NCBI GenBank assembly: GCA_001507425.1
Contig: LMAJ01000007.1
Coordinates: forward strand, 62,001-126,000
Length of the DNA: 64,000 nucleotides
Source of the DNA: Flavobacteriaceae bacterium CRH
GTDB lineage: Bacteria > Bacteroidota > Bacteroidia > Flavobacteriales > Flavobacteriaceae
Direction: 5' to 3'
Part shown: in pieces, positions 53,349 to 61,706 of the stretch
How the letters are laid out: each line of letters starts with the position of its first letter
How positions within the stretch are numbered: the first letter of the stretch is position 1
Program-made: the position numbers and the translations under genes
The notes under the pieces: generated by a model
Database searches by the model: none
What the model was told of the DNA's origin: nothing
Seen by the model: the letters and a program-made list of their open reading frames with translations, nothing else

Positions 53349-54464
53349 TTATGATGTCGTTATAGAAATTCCTCCGGTTAGGCTACAATGATTTGGATCT
53401 CCATTATAACCTCCCAAATAAATTTCAACATAATAAGTACCGGCAGTTAGTTCTGAAACTGAAGTACTCCCTCCTGCTAATGAAATAGTGGCATTATGAA
53501 CATTGCTGTCAAACCAATTATCTACACTTCGATATATTTTAACCTCCATTGTACTGGCTATATCTCTGCATCGGGGCGGTCCATCCCAATTCAAATTTGA
53601 AGTTACATTTATAGAACCACCACTTCCAACACTAAAGTTGTTAGATTCACGTTTATGTGTTGTCCATTGTGTTATATTCCATGGTATTGTAGCTAATTGT
53701 AATACATCACTTTGTTTTTGAACATTTTTGCTCCTATTTCCTTGCTGCACCGTATGTGTTAATTCATGCGCCAGTAAATGCTTTCCTTCTTTTGAACCAG
53801 GATTGTATTTGCCTTTATTAAAATAAACATCATTACCATTTGTAAAAGCTTGTGCGCCTAATTCCTGACTCATTTGAACGGCATTTGTATCTGTGTGAAT
53901 TTTTACGTTGCTAAAATCAGTTCCAAAACCAGATTCCATTTCTTCTTTCGTTTTTTTGTCCAGGCCAGTTGCGTTGCCTTTTGAATGGTCGAGTTTTCCT
54001 TCCAATTCATTATCGTGAATTTCACTTTCTGCATTTTTTCCTTTTTTCTGAACCGGTTTTTCTTCCTCTTTTTGAACTTTTTTCTGAACCTTATCTTCTT
54101 TTTCACAATCGGTACACTTGGCCTGAACCGTTTTATCTTGTTCTTTTTCATCAGATTTCTTCTGAACCGGTTTTTCCTCTTCCTTTTTATCCGATTTTTT
54201 TTGAACAGATTTATCTTCCTCTTTCATGTCTTTTGCCTGAACCGAAGAAATGGTTTCTGAAATTGGTTTTTGCTGTACTTGTTCTTTCGACTGCAAAAGC
54301 CCGCCCGAAGACGGCGTATTGTTTACCACTTTATCGGCTACAGTATCTGCTTCTGTCTCATATTTATCTCCAACCGTTCCTGTTTTTAATTTTTTCTGAA
54401 TTTTTGGACCAAAAAAGCTGGAAGTGTCAGGAATGTTTCTTTTTCTTTGTTCAAATGCTCTCAT
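53349..54464 (-). CDS. Second eCIS-core (DUF4157) protein with C-terminal beta-sandwich
   Basis: The 371-residue protein has a homologous leader (SFFGPKIQKKLKTG, DKYETEADTVADKVV), a Lys/Glu linker with eight or so VQKK/VQAK units and CTDCEKEDK, then DUF4157 with LLAHELTHTVQQGN. The last ~110 residues are a beta-rich domain (FSVGSGGSINVTSNLNW, MEVKIYRSVDNWFDSN, YYVEIYLGGYNGD). The family of that domain is not recognised; a toxin, adhesin or particle component are all possible. It lies 11 bases upstream of the 1401-aa gene and the two are paralogous in their N-terminal halves. Confidence 0.75.
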   Translation of the reverse strand: MRAFEQRKRNIPDTSSFFGPKIQKKLKTGTVGDKYETEADTVADKVVNNTPSSGGLLQSKEQVQQKPISETISSVQAKDMKEEDKSVQKKSDKKEEEKPVQKKSDEKEQDKTVQAKCTDCEKEDKVQKKVQKEEEKPVQKKGKNAESEIHDNELEGKLDHSKGNATGLDKKTKEEMESGFGTDFSNVKIHTDTNAVQMSQELGAQAFTNGNDVYFNKGKYNPGSKEGKHLLAHELTHTVQQGNRSKNVQKQSDVLQLATIPWNITQWTTHKRESNNFSVGSGGSINVTSNLNWDGPPRCRDIASTMEVKIYRSVDNWFDSNVHNATISLAGGSTSVSELTAGTYYVEIYLGGYNGDPNHCSLTGGISITTS

Positions 54465-54476
54465 AACTATAGATTT

Positions 54477-55949
54477 TTACCATTGAGTGTAGATTAATTT
54501 TTGGATCCACGGAATTTTAACGATGCTGATATTCCACGGAATTTTTTCTAATAAAAGATCATGCGTTTTTCGTTCAATAGTCAGTTTCGGATTCGATTCG
54601 CTCCAATCCAGTTTGCCTTCTCTTTGCAGGAACTCGCTTCTTAAAATAGTTGTAGACGTATTTTTTAAGGCTGACCAATGATAAACCGCAGAGCCTAACA
54701 TTTTTTCTACCTTTCGCTTGTGTTTCTCATCAATTTTGATTTCTTTTTGTATGGATTGCTCTAGTGGAATTCCACATAAAAACTTTTCAAAAAGCATCAA
54801 ATGTTCGTAGTCGTTTTCTCTTTTTGTAGCCATATAATGCAAAATATGAGCTGCTAATTCTTTGTTTAAAAGCGTATTACTCTCATCCATTAAACCACAG
54901 CTTTGTAGCATTTCTTTTAAAAAAGGATGCAGAATAATTAAACCTGCATTTTGTACATAACAGGATTTAGAACCATGATCTTCCGGATAATCATCTTCAA
55001 TTATAGATTCTTCTTTTAAACGGATTTCAAATTCTGATTTCTTTTCTTCTTTTGTATCAGAATTAGGTTTTATAATTGGTTTTTCTTTTTCTGAAACCAA
55101 ATAATCAGTTTTGATTTTCATCAATTCTTCGTTAGTAAAATCAAGATTTACAAGCATTTTTAGGTTTTGAATAAAATTTTCAAAAGTGATTTTATGAGAT
55201 GAAAATTGAGATTGTTCTTTGTAATAAAACCGGATGAGGCTGATTGGTTTTTTTTCAACCCCAAAATCAAAAATCAATTGCCAGAAAGCAGTTTTAAAAG
55301 TGTGTGATTTTTGATTCAGCAATTGTAATAATTTGTTTTTTGAAAGTTCTTTTTGCTGCATTTCTGAACTTAAAACAGCCGAACTCAAAAGCGCAATTTC
55401 GGGATTAGAGAACTGGTTTATGATTCGGTTTTGAACTTTTTTTTGCTGTATTAATTTGATGAACGGAATCCTGAAAATATCATTTTTAAATCGATCAGAA
55501 TTGTTTTTTTTGAAAAAATCAGCTTCATTTTCATTAGAAAACCACCACGGCATACTGCCATTTTCTATAAAATAAAGCAGCGTTTTCAGGTCTTTGTCTT
55601 CAGGTGAAATTGTAAGAATTTCAGACGCTCTTTTAGCTTCATTTTTAGTTGTTTTTTGCAACTCATTTAAAGCTTTTTGAACCTCTTTTTCAATCTGATT
55701 TTTGATGTCATTTTTTGAAAATGAAATATCCTTTTTATCGATAATAGATTCAATGTCGATTTCTAATTTTTCTATTTGAATAATCTGATTATCAATATTT
55801 TTAATCAAATTAAAATGTTTTTCGAAGATAGGAACAACCTCATGTTGCAGGAACATAGCAAGGCTGTTTTTGATAGAATTAGCCATTACCATTGAGGGTG
55901 TGTCTATCTCTAAAAAAACTCTTTGAATATTATGTGAATTTTTATTCAT
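54477..55949 (-). CDS. Contractile injection system tape-measure-family protein
   Basis: The 490-residue protein starts NSHNIQRVFLEIDTPSMVMA with IQIEKLEIDIESIID soon after, as in the family annotated as CIS tape measure. Long charged helices follow, with YVQNAGLIILHPFLKEMLQ (about 325) and a terminal WIQKLIYTQW. The family sets inner tube length in eCIS particles. It lies 12 bases upstream of the DUF4157 gene. The 141-base gap upstream holds the antisense RNA candidate. Confidence 0.7.
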   Translation of the reverse strand: MNKNSHNIQRVFLEIDTPSMVMANSIKNSLAMFLQHEVVPIFEKHFNLIKNIDNQIIQIEKLEIDIESIIDKKDISFSKNDIKNQIEKEVQKALNELQKTTKNEAKRASEILTISPEDKDLKTLLYFIENGSMPWWFSNENEADFFKKNNSDRFKNDIFRIPFIKLIQQKKVQNRIINQFSNPEIALLSSAVLSSEMQQKELSKNKLLQLLNQKSHTFKTAFWQLIFDFGVEKKPISLIRFYYKEQSQFSSHKITFENFIQNLKMLVNLDFTNEELMKIKTDYLVSEKEKPIIKPNSDTKEEKKSEFEIRLKEESIIEDDYPEDHGSKSCYVQNAGLIILHPFLKEMLQSCGLMDESNTLLNKELAAHILHYMATKRENDYEHLMLFEKFLCGIPLEQSIQKEIKIDEKHKRKVEKMLGSAVYHWSALKNTSTTILRSEFLQREGKLDWSESNPKLTIERKTHDLLLEKIPWNISIVKIPWIQKLIYTQW

Positions 55950-55954
55950 TTTTA

Positions 55955-55985
55955 TTTGCTGGTATAAAATTTTTTCCTACATTTG
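55955..55985 (+). promoter_or_regulatory. Promoter TTTG-N19-TACATTTG for the antisense RNA candidate
   Basis: TTTG at 55955-55958 and TACATTTG at 55978-55985 match the Bacteroidota consensus exactly, on the strand opposite to all eCIS genes. Confidence 0.75.
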
Positions 55986-55990
55986 TATCA

Positions 55991-56092
55991 GACCGAGAGG
56001 TTATACTGGGAAAAGATAGTTGTCGTAATTGATAGCAGCTCCCCATTAAAGCTTGAGACTTACCAGTATTGGTATAAGTCTCAAGCTTTTTC
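55991..56092 (+). ncRNA. Structured ~100-nt RNA antisense within the eCIS operon
   Basis: Transcription from the promoter at 55955-55985 would end at a strong terminator: AAAGCTTGAGACTTA (56048-56062) pairs with TAAGTCTCAAGCTTT (56075-56089), then T. Before it, GGG (56008-56010) and CCC (56041-56043), and AGTTGT (56018-56023) and GCAGCT (56035-56040, with G-U pairs), form a second hairpin with a 7-nt bulge. The T-run exists only in the rightward direction, so the terminator serves this RNA and not the leftward operon. No ORF fits inside. It lies between the 952-aa and tape-measure genes, overlapping the stop of the former. Confidence 0.6.
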
Positions 56093-58949
56093 ATTTGGTG
56101 TCACCCCGTCTCTTTGGATTTCTCGTGATAACAGGTTTCGTTGTTTTTTTGGCAATAACAGGTTTTGTTATTTTTTTTGTGTTAACCAAAACTCTTTTTT
56201 TTATACTTCCATCCTTAGAGTAACGATTTTGTTCTATCTTAATAAAATTACCATTGGTAGGTTTGTAAAAATAAAACTCTGCTTTTTTAGCATATCTTGC
56301 GATTAATTCTTCAAAATCTGAAAGTTTTACATTTCTGGTTGTGTCAATATGAATCATGTATTTGCTCACTTTCTCTTCGTTATGAATTTTTGTTCTTAAA
56401 TTCATAAATAATACTAATTCATCATTCGTATCGTCACTATTTTCGAGATAATAAGATTGCATTGTTGTATTAACATAGTTTCCGCTTGTCCAGTCGCCTC
56501 CAATATAAATTTCATTATAACGATCATCTATTTCAATGATTTGCCGGGCAATATTTAATAGTTCTTCAGCAACGGTTGTGTCTTCATTTTCTTGATTATC
56601 GTAGATGACAGGAATTGTATAGAAATCATCAAAAATTTTCGGAAATCTTATTAGTGATTGTGTACGTTTATGAAATCTTAATTGGCTTCTTAAATATTCG
56701 AATTTATTCCAGTCGTCATTAAAGCGTCCAAAATCGTCATCATCTTTGTTTATCGGATCGTAATTAGCATGGATTTTTTTATAAATATTGGCTTTATGGG
56801 AGTTAATTATAGCGCAGGTTATTTTATTTGAAAAGAAAATTTTGCCGTTTTTGGTAACCCCATTTTCTGTAAACGTGTAGATTGGAGCAGATTTAGAAAT
56901 TGTAATGTCCTGAACTTCAAATTCAAAAACATCTTTCTCAAGCCGCATAATCCTAAGTTTTTTCTCTTCTTCAATAAAATCAAATAAAAGACCAGTTGGA
57001 AATAGATTGTTTAGTGTTTCCATTACCACATGCAAACGACGGGCGAGGATCTGGTCTAACGGAATATTTACTAAAACCCTGTTGGTGATTAAATTAACTC
57101 CGTTTATAGAATATTTTTTGATACTTAAAGTGTAATGAGTCGGCATTTCAACTCGTTTGCTTTGAGTTCCTCTAATGCTTCTGGATAAATTATTGATATA
57201 GCGTAATGAACTAATCCAGGGATATAAGCATCCCATAATGGTGCAACATCCTAATCCGTTGTCTGGGCTTATTTTTCCTTCAATAGAAAAATCGGTTATA
57301 AATGTGTTTCCGGATTTTAGGAGTAATAAAGTTCCTCCTTTTTTAACACCGGCTTTATGCTCAAAAGAATAATTAGTGTTGAATAAGATTTTTAAATCGG
57401 CAGCATTTTCAACAATATCCAGAATATAAAAATCAAAATCAAGTCCGAATTCTATTCTTTTTGCGGTTAAAAACGCTTTTACATCATCGACAGTATCATT
57501 TAAATAACCTTCAATTCGATAAAAATCGTAATCGTCAGTACAATAGCCCAGCGGAGTTTTTATGTAATCGTTGTTTAAAAGATTTGTGGTGTGATAACTA
57601 AAATTGGTTTGATGAATATAAAGGCTGCTTTTTTCAAAATCCCAGGCATGCAATAAATTATCGTCGACATTATAGTAATACGGAACCGATTTAGCACCCA
57701 GTTTACCAATCGTTTTAGATGGCGTAATTTTGATACTGGTTGCCGTTATCTGATAATTATCTAAAATGCTTTTTAGCCTTCTGACTAAAGAGTCAAAATT
57801 GCTGAATGTTTTATTCTGATCTAAAACAGGCGCTTTGTAAAACTGATGTCTGTAATCTTTAAAACGGTTATTATCTTCTACAAATCCTAATAATAAATGT
57901 TTGGGAAATGAACCAATTGGCGGATTGCATTCTGATTTTAGCTGAATAAAAAGATCTTTCAATTCTTTGTAAGTCGCCACAATATCTTTTAATAAATCAT
58001 ATCGATAATGAATATCTGCCGGAATATTGTCCGGGTCAATGGTAAGCAGCGTATTGATTTTTGTGGTAATACTTGCAAGCTGTGCAGTAAAACCAAAAGA
58101 AGAAAGAATAGTTGTTAAATTAGCAAGTAACTCAGATTGAAATGTAACATCGTTGACAACAGCAGTAAAAAGCTGTTTAATTTTATTAACAGTTGAGGTA
58201 GTATTGAATGTTGGAATTACTTTTTTTACACCCAATTCGTCAAGCAGATTGTATTTTTGAAAAACATCGTATTTGTTGTAAAGAGGATCTCTTTGCGGAG
58301 TAATGCTTTTGCCAATAATGCTATTAGCAGTTGCCTGGCTTACAACAAGTACACGCAGGTTAAAAATTTCTTCACCGCCTTTGTTCGCACAATCAACTTC
58401 ATCGCACAAAGCAGCATCTTTTGTGTAATTTTCAAGATACAAAATGATAACATGATTTTTTAAATTAACAAAAGTTGTTAATGGAGATTCACCACTTTCT
58501 AAAGCAATTCCGCTTGGTTTTTCAGGCAGTAATTCCCACATAGGGAATATTACGTTGCTGCCGTTTTTAAAATGCGCATAATTGCCTTTGTCTGTATCAA
58601 ATACCTTATAAGATTTATAATCAATTTTAGGAAAATCAATCGAGAACAATTTTTGCTTAAGAGCAGTTGACAATGCTACATCAGCAGGAGTAGAAGGTTT
58701 TACCGATAATTTTATCAAATCGCCATCTGTAGTAATTCCGTTACCCTGAGTTATGCTTACAGTAGAATAAGCGGCATTTGCTGAAACCTGAAAGCCACAA
58801 ATAATTCCCGTACCGGTAAGAAAGACTCTGTTTAATCGATTTTGGTCATCAAAATAATCGATAGTTTCGTTGAGCTGAAAGTGTGTTAACACCTGATCTG
58901 CTACATAACTATGATAATGTCCTGTAATGGTGGTAAGTTTTGCTGCCAT
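56091..58949 (-). CDS. Large eCIS-locus protein, baseplate-associated, function unknown
   Basis: The 952-residue protein begins AAKLTTITGHYHSYVADQVL and has RVFLTGTGIICGFQVSANAA in its first 60 residues. It contains CDEVDCANKGGEEIFNLRVL, ETLNNLFPTGLLFDFIEEE, and a basic C-terminal tail (KKITKPVIAKKTTKP). Segments such as the CDxxDCxNKG block and the NxxFPTGxL block resemble those of other eCIS baseplate genes, including the 914-aa neighbour. It starts 12 bases after that gene. No enzymatic motif is recognised; I infer a baseplate or spike-associated role. Confidence 0.6.
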   Translation of the reverse strand: MAAKLTTITGHYHSYVADQVLTHFQLNETIDYFDDQNRLNRVFLTGTGIICGFQVSANAAYSTVSITQGNGITTDGDLIKLSVKPSTPADVALSTALKQKLFSIDFPKIDYKSYKVFDTDKGNYAHFKNGSNVIFPMWELLPEKPSGIALESGESPLTTFVNLKNHVIILYLENYTKDAALCDEVDCANKGGEEIFNLRVLVVSQATANSIIGKSITPQRDPLYNKYDVFQKYNLLDELGVKKVIPTFNTTSTVNKIKQLFTAVVNDVTFQSELLANLTTILSSFGFTAQLASITTKINTLLTIDPDNIPADIHYRYDLLKDIVATYKELKDLFIQLKSECNPPIGSFPKHLLLGFVEDNNRFKDYRHQFYKAPVLDQNKTFSNFDSLVRRLKSILDNYQITATSIKITPSKTIGKLGAKSVPYYYNVDDNLLHAWDFEKSSLYIHQTNFSYHTTNLLNNDYIKTPLGYCTDDYDFYRIEGYLNDTVDDVKAFLTAKRIEFGLDFDFYILDIVENAADLKILFNTNYSFEHKAGVKKGGTLLLLKSGNTFITDFSIEGKISPDNGLGCCTIMGCLYPWISSLRYINNLSRSIRGTQSKRVEMPTHYTLSIKKYSINGVNLITNRVLVNIPLDQILARRLHVVMETLNNLFPTGLLFDFIEEEKKLRIMRLEKDVFEFEVQDITISKSAPIYTFTENGVTKNGKIFFSNKITCAIINSHKANIYKKIHANYDPINKDDDDFGRFNDDWNKFEYLRSQLRFHKRTQSLIRFPKIFDDFYTIPVIYDNQENEDTTVAEELLNIARQIIEIDDRYNEIYIGGDWTSGNYVNTTMQSYYLENSDDTNDELVLFMNLRTKIHNEEKVSKYMIHIDTTRNVKLSDFEELIARYAKKAEFYFYKPTNGNFIKIEQNRYSKDGSIKKRVLVNTKKITKPVIAKKTTKPVITRNPKRRGDTK

Positions 58950-58961
58950 GACCTTGTATTT

Positions 58962-61706
58962 TTATATTGTTCCTAAATTTGTTCTTCCTAATACTATTTT
59001 TCCTGAAATATCTTCTTCTTCATCTACACAATTGTATAATGTGCCGGTAGGATAAACAGCGTTTAATTTTGATAATGATTTGATGAATTTTGGTAAAGCA
59101 TCTTGTTTATTTTGTGTTTTATCCAAAAGAAATTTTTTAAAATCGGTTTCAAAATCGAGCAAGTCATTGTCTTTTGGGGTGATTTGATCCTTCCGATAAC
59201 CAATCCAGCAGATTTTGCCCAAAATGTGCGATGGAATTTCCTGCCGAATTACGTTTTCGGCAAAATTTCTAAAATCAACATCGGCAAAACGGTAGGTATA
59301 TCCGGGTAAAACCACACTAATTTTAAACGAATACGGATTGGGCACGCAGCAATCGCCAGAGCAGTCGTCTGCGCATATTGGCATGTAGTAAGTTGCATCA
59401 ATTACTTCGTTAGGATTGGGAACCAGCAGAATATGTTCTACCAAAAAAACACCTTCATCGCTAAATTCTTCTTTAAAGAAAATAAGTAAATCGAGCATTG
59501 CCGTTTTTACTTCTTCTAAAGTTTCATAAAGTTCGTATTGGCGCGCAATAATTCGGTCAGTATTGCTGAGGTCATCAACAAATTCAGGGTTAATGATGTG
59601 AAATGAATATTGATGCGTATCCGATTCAATAACTTCAAAAGTGTCGATAACGGTGTCTTTAAAAGCAATCCCGTTGGCTCTGTTTTTAAAAAGCTTATCA
59701 AAAGCAAGTTCAATTTCTTTTTCGCTGGTTTCGTAGATTTTCAGGATTGAAAAATACATTTCCTTAATCGCAATCAATTGATTTTCATAATCTACAGTTG
59801 CAGTTAAGATGATTTCATTGGCAGTGTTTCTAATTCTCCATCTAAAAAGATTGGGAACCACGCCCGGACTCGGATCATAAAGCTGGACAAACAAACCAGA
59901 GATATCTTTTCTTTTAATTCCTCTTTTGCCCGTAACCGGATTTTTATCGCCTTTAATTCCTAACAAACCCGCAATTCGGTTTTCTAATCCTGTTACATTA
60001 AACGTGTTCCATAAATTAGACACAGGCTGATTGAAATAATTAAATCCGCTGCCACGTTTGCTGCTTATCGTATCGTAATTGATCAAAAAATCAGATTTGT
60101 TTTGCAGTACGATTTCATCAGAAGAAGCGCCGTATAAGGATTTCATCAAAAAAGTATATTCTGCAAAGCGCTCTGCAAATCGTGCAATAAGATGGTCTTT
60201 TATCTGGTTTTGTCTTTTAGTAGAATCATCGAGATCACTAAAAAGCAATTCGTCGAGTTTTTCTTCATTTGATGACAAATAAGCTTCATTTACGATTTCT
60301 TCAAAACCAGACATATCTGCAATAGCCTGAGTAAAATACGTGTTTTCAAGATTGCTGTTTATAGAAAGCAATTCTTTGACATTGCTCAAATGTTTGAAAT
60401 AACTCGCCAAAATTTGATCAAAAAACAGCAAATATCCTTTTAATTGTTTGGCTTTGGCTTTTCGTTCTACGCTCGCAGATTCTGAAAGGCCAGTTTCGCC
60501 AATGCCATAATTTTCAGGAAAATTATTTGTAATACTGGTATAAAAATCAGCTGCTGTTATTTTGCCTTGCGGTATTTGCAGTTCTTTGTTTTTAGCCGCA
60601 TTTTGCTGCGAATAAGCAAGGTCTTCTTTCAACTCTTCTAAATATTTTTTGGCTTTTACTTTGTTGACTGTAACGGGTAAAACGCCTTTGCTAAAGTTTA
60701 GCGTGCTTTTTTTGCAAAGGCTTGGTTTTTTGTTGGCAGGAATGCAAATGTTCCAAACGCTTCCTTCTGTTTCTATCGCTTCGCAATTGTTCAAAGCGAT
60801 TTCTTTGATTACGCTTACACCATCTATATTCATGATAATTTGCATAATATCAGAAAGGCGGACTTCGGTTCTCAACGACGAATTTTCTAATTCTTCAGTA
60901 TCAATAAATCCTTTTTCCAAAAGCGGTCCTTCAAAAATCTGGTCGCTTGAAAAGCCTTTTTCAAACATTTCGGCTAACGAATAATAGGTAACGCCCGGCG
61001 ACAGGTATTTTTCGAGTTCAAAAGTAATTAAGGCGTGAACATATTCTTCGTTGGCTTCCGGATCTAGTTCTATTAAAGCACAAACGGCGATAGGCTGAAT
61101 TTCTACTTCCCGAACTTCTAAAACATCTTCGCAAAGGTTTCTGTTTGCATGAAATTTTTCGATTATTTTGGCTTTAAGCAGTAGTTTCTGAGCCAGGTCA
61201 TTTTCATCAAAATCGACCAGAATATTGTAATAACCTTTAATTTCAGATTCTTTAATGAAAGTGTCTAAGGTTCCGGCAAAATCTTCTTTTTTGAGTGAAA
61301 TCCTGGCTTCTTTGCAATTGATAAATAATTTTTTGGTTGTTTTTTGAAGCCAGCAATTTTTGATTCTGGGATCAATATCAATTAAAATTTTTCGGTAATC
61401 AAGAGTTGTAACAGCCTGCATGGGTAAAATTTCAGCAGCTGTAAAAAACTGTTCCTCAATTGGGTTTGAATTGTTGCTTAACAAATCTTCGATAGGCAGA
61501 TTGATTCTCATGCCCAGATCGGTAATCGCATAACACAGCACTTCGAGAATCGTAATTCCGGGATCGTGTGTGTTGTAGTCTGTCCAAAAGTGGCTTCCTA
61601 ACGATTCAATGTACTCGATCCCTTTTTTTCGAAGGAAATCAAAACTCATGTCATCATTAGAACTGACATTTTTTGGGATGCTGATATGTTGGTTTACAGT
61701 TGACAT
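58962..61706 (-). CDS. eCIS baseplate protein (Afp12-like)
   Basis: The 914-residue protein opens with a baseplate signature (HFWTDYNTHDPGITILEVLC, about 41-60). Near the C-terminus it has EGVFLVEHILLVPNPNE, then PYSFKISVVLPGYTYRFADV and NAVYPTGTLYNCVDEEED, which I recognise from Afp12/phage-baseplate-type proteins of eCIS loci. It overlaps the baseplate J-like gene by 13 bases and is followed after 12 bases by the 952-aa gene, so the set is one operon. Confidence 0.75.
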   Translation of the reverse strand: MSTVNQHISIPKNVSSNDDMSFDFLRKKGIEYIESLGSHFWTDYNTHDPGITILEVLCYAITDLGMRINLPIEDLLSNNSNPIEEQFFTAAEILPMQAVTTLDYRKILIDIDPRIKNCWLQKTTKKLFINCKEARISLKKEDFAGTLDTFIKESEIKGYYNILVDFDENDLAQKLLLKAKIIEKFHANRNLCEDVLEVREVEIQPIAVCALIELDPEANEEYVHALITFELEKYLSPGVTYYSLAEMFEKGFSSDQIFEGPLLEKGFIDTEELENSSLRTEVRLSDIMQIIMNIDGVSVIKEIALNNCEAIETEGSVWNICIPANKKPSLCKKSTLNFSKGVLPVTVNKVKAKKYLEELKEDLAYSQQNAAKNKELQIPQGKITAADFYTSITNNFPENYGIGETGLSESASVERKAKAKQLKGYLLFFDQILASYFKHLSNVKELLSINSNLENTYFTQAIADMSGFEEIVNEAYLSSNEEKLDELLFSDLDDSTKRQNQIKDHLIARFAERFAEYTFLMKSLYGASSDEIVLQNKSDFLINYDTISSKRGSGFNYFNQPVSNLWNTFNVTGLENRIAGLLGIKGDKNPVTGKRGIKRKDISGLFVQLYDPSPGVVPNLFRWRIRNTANEIILTATVDYENQLIAIKEMYFSILKIYETSEKEIELAFDKLFKNRANGIAFKDTVIDTFEVIESDTHQYSFHIINPEFVDDLSNTDRIIARQYELYETLEEVKTAMLDLLIFFKEEFSDEGVFLVEHILLVPNPNEVIDATYYMPICADDCSGDCCVPNPYSFKISVVLPGYTYRFADVDFRNFAENVIRQEIPSHILGKICWIGYRKDQITPKDNDLLDFETDFKKFLLDKTQNKQDALPKFIKSLSKLNAVYPTGTLYNCVDEEEDISGKIVLGRTNLGTI

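Noticed and set aside
53969..54466. 165-aa rightward ORF opposite the 371-aa eCIS-core gene
   Set aside because: It is a shadow of the Lys/Glu repeat linker, giving Phe/Leu-rich nonsense.
55983..56306. 107-aa rightward ORF starting at the antisense RNA promoter
   Set aside because: It crosses the strong terminator and is antisense to the 952-aa gene; the start would lie upstream of the predicted transcript start.
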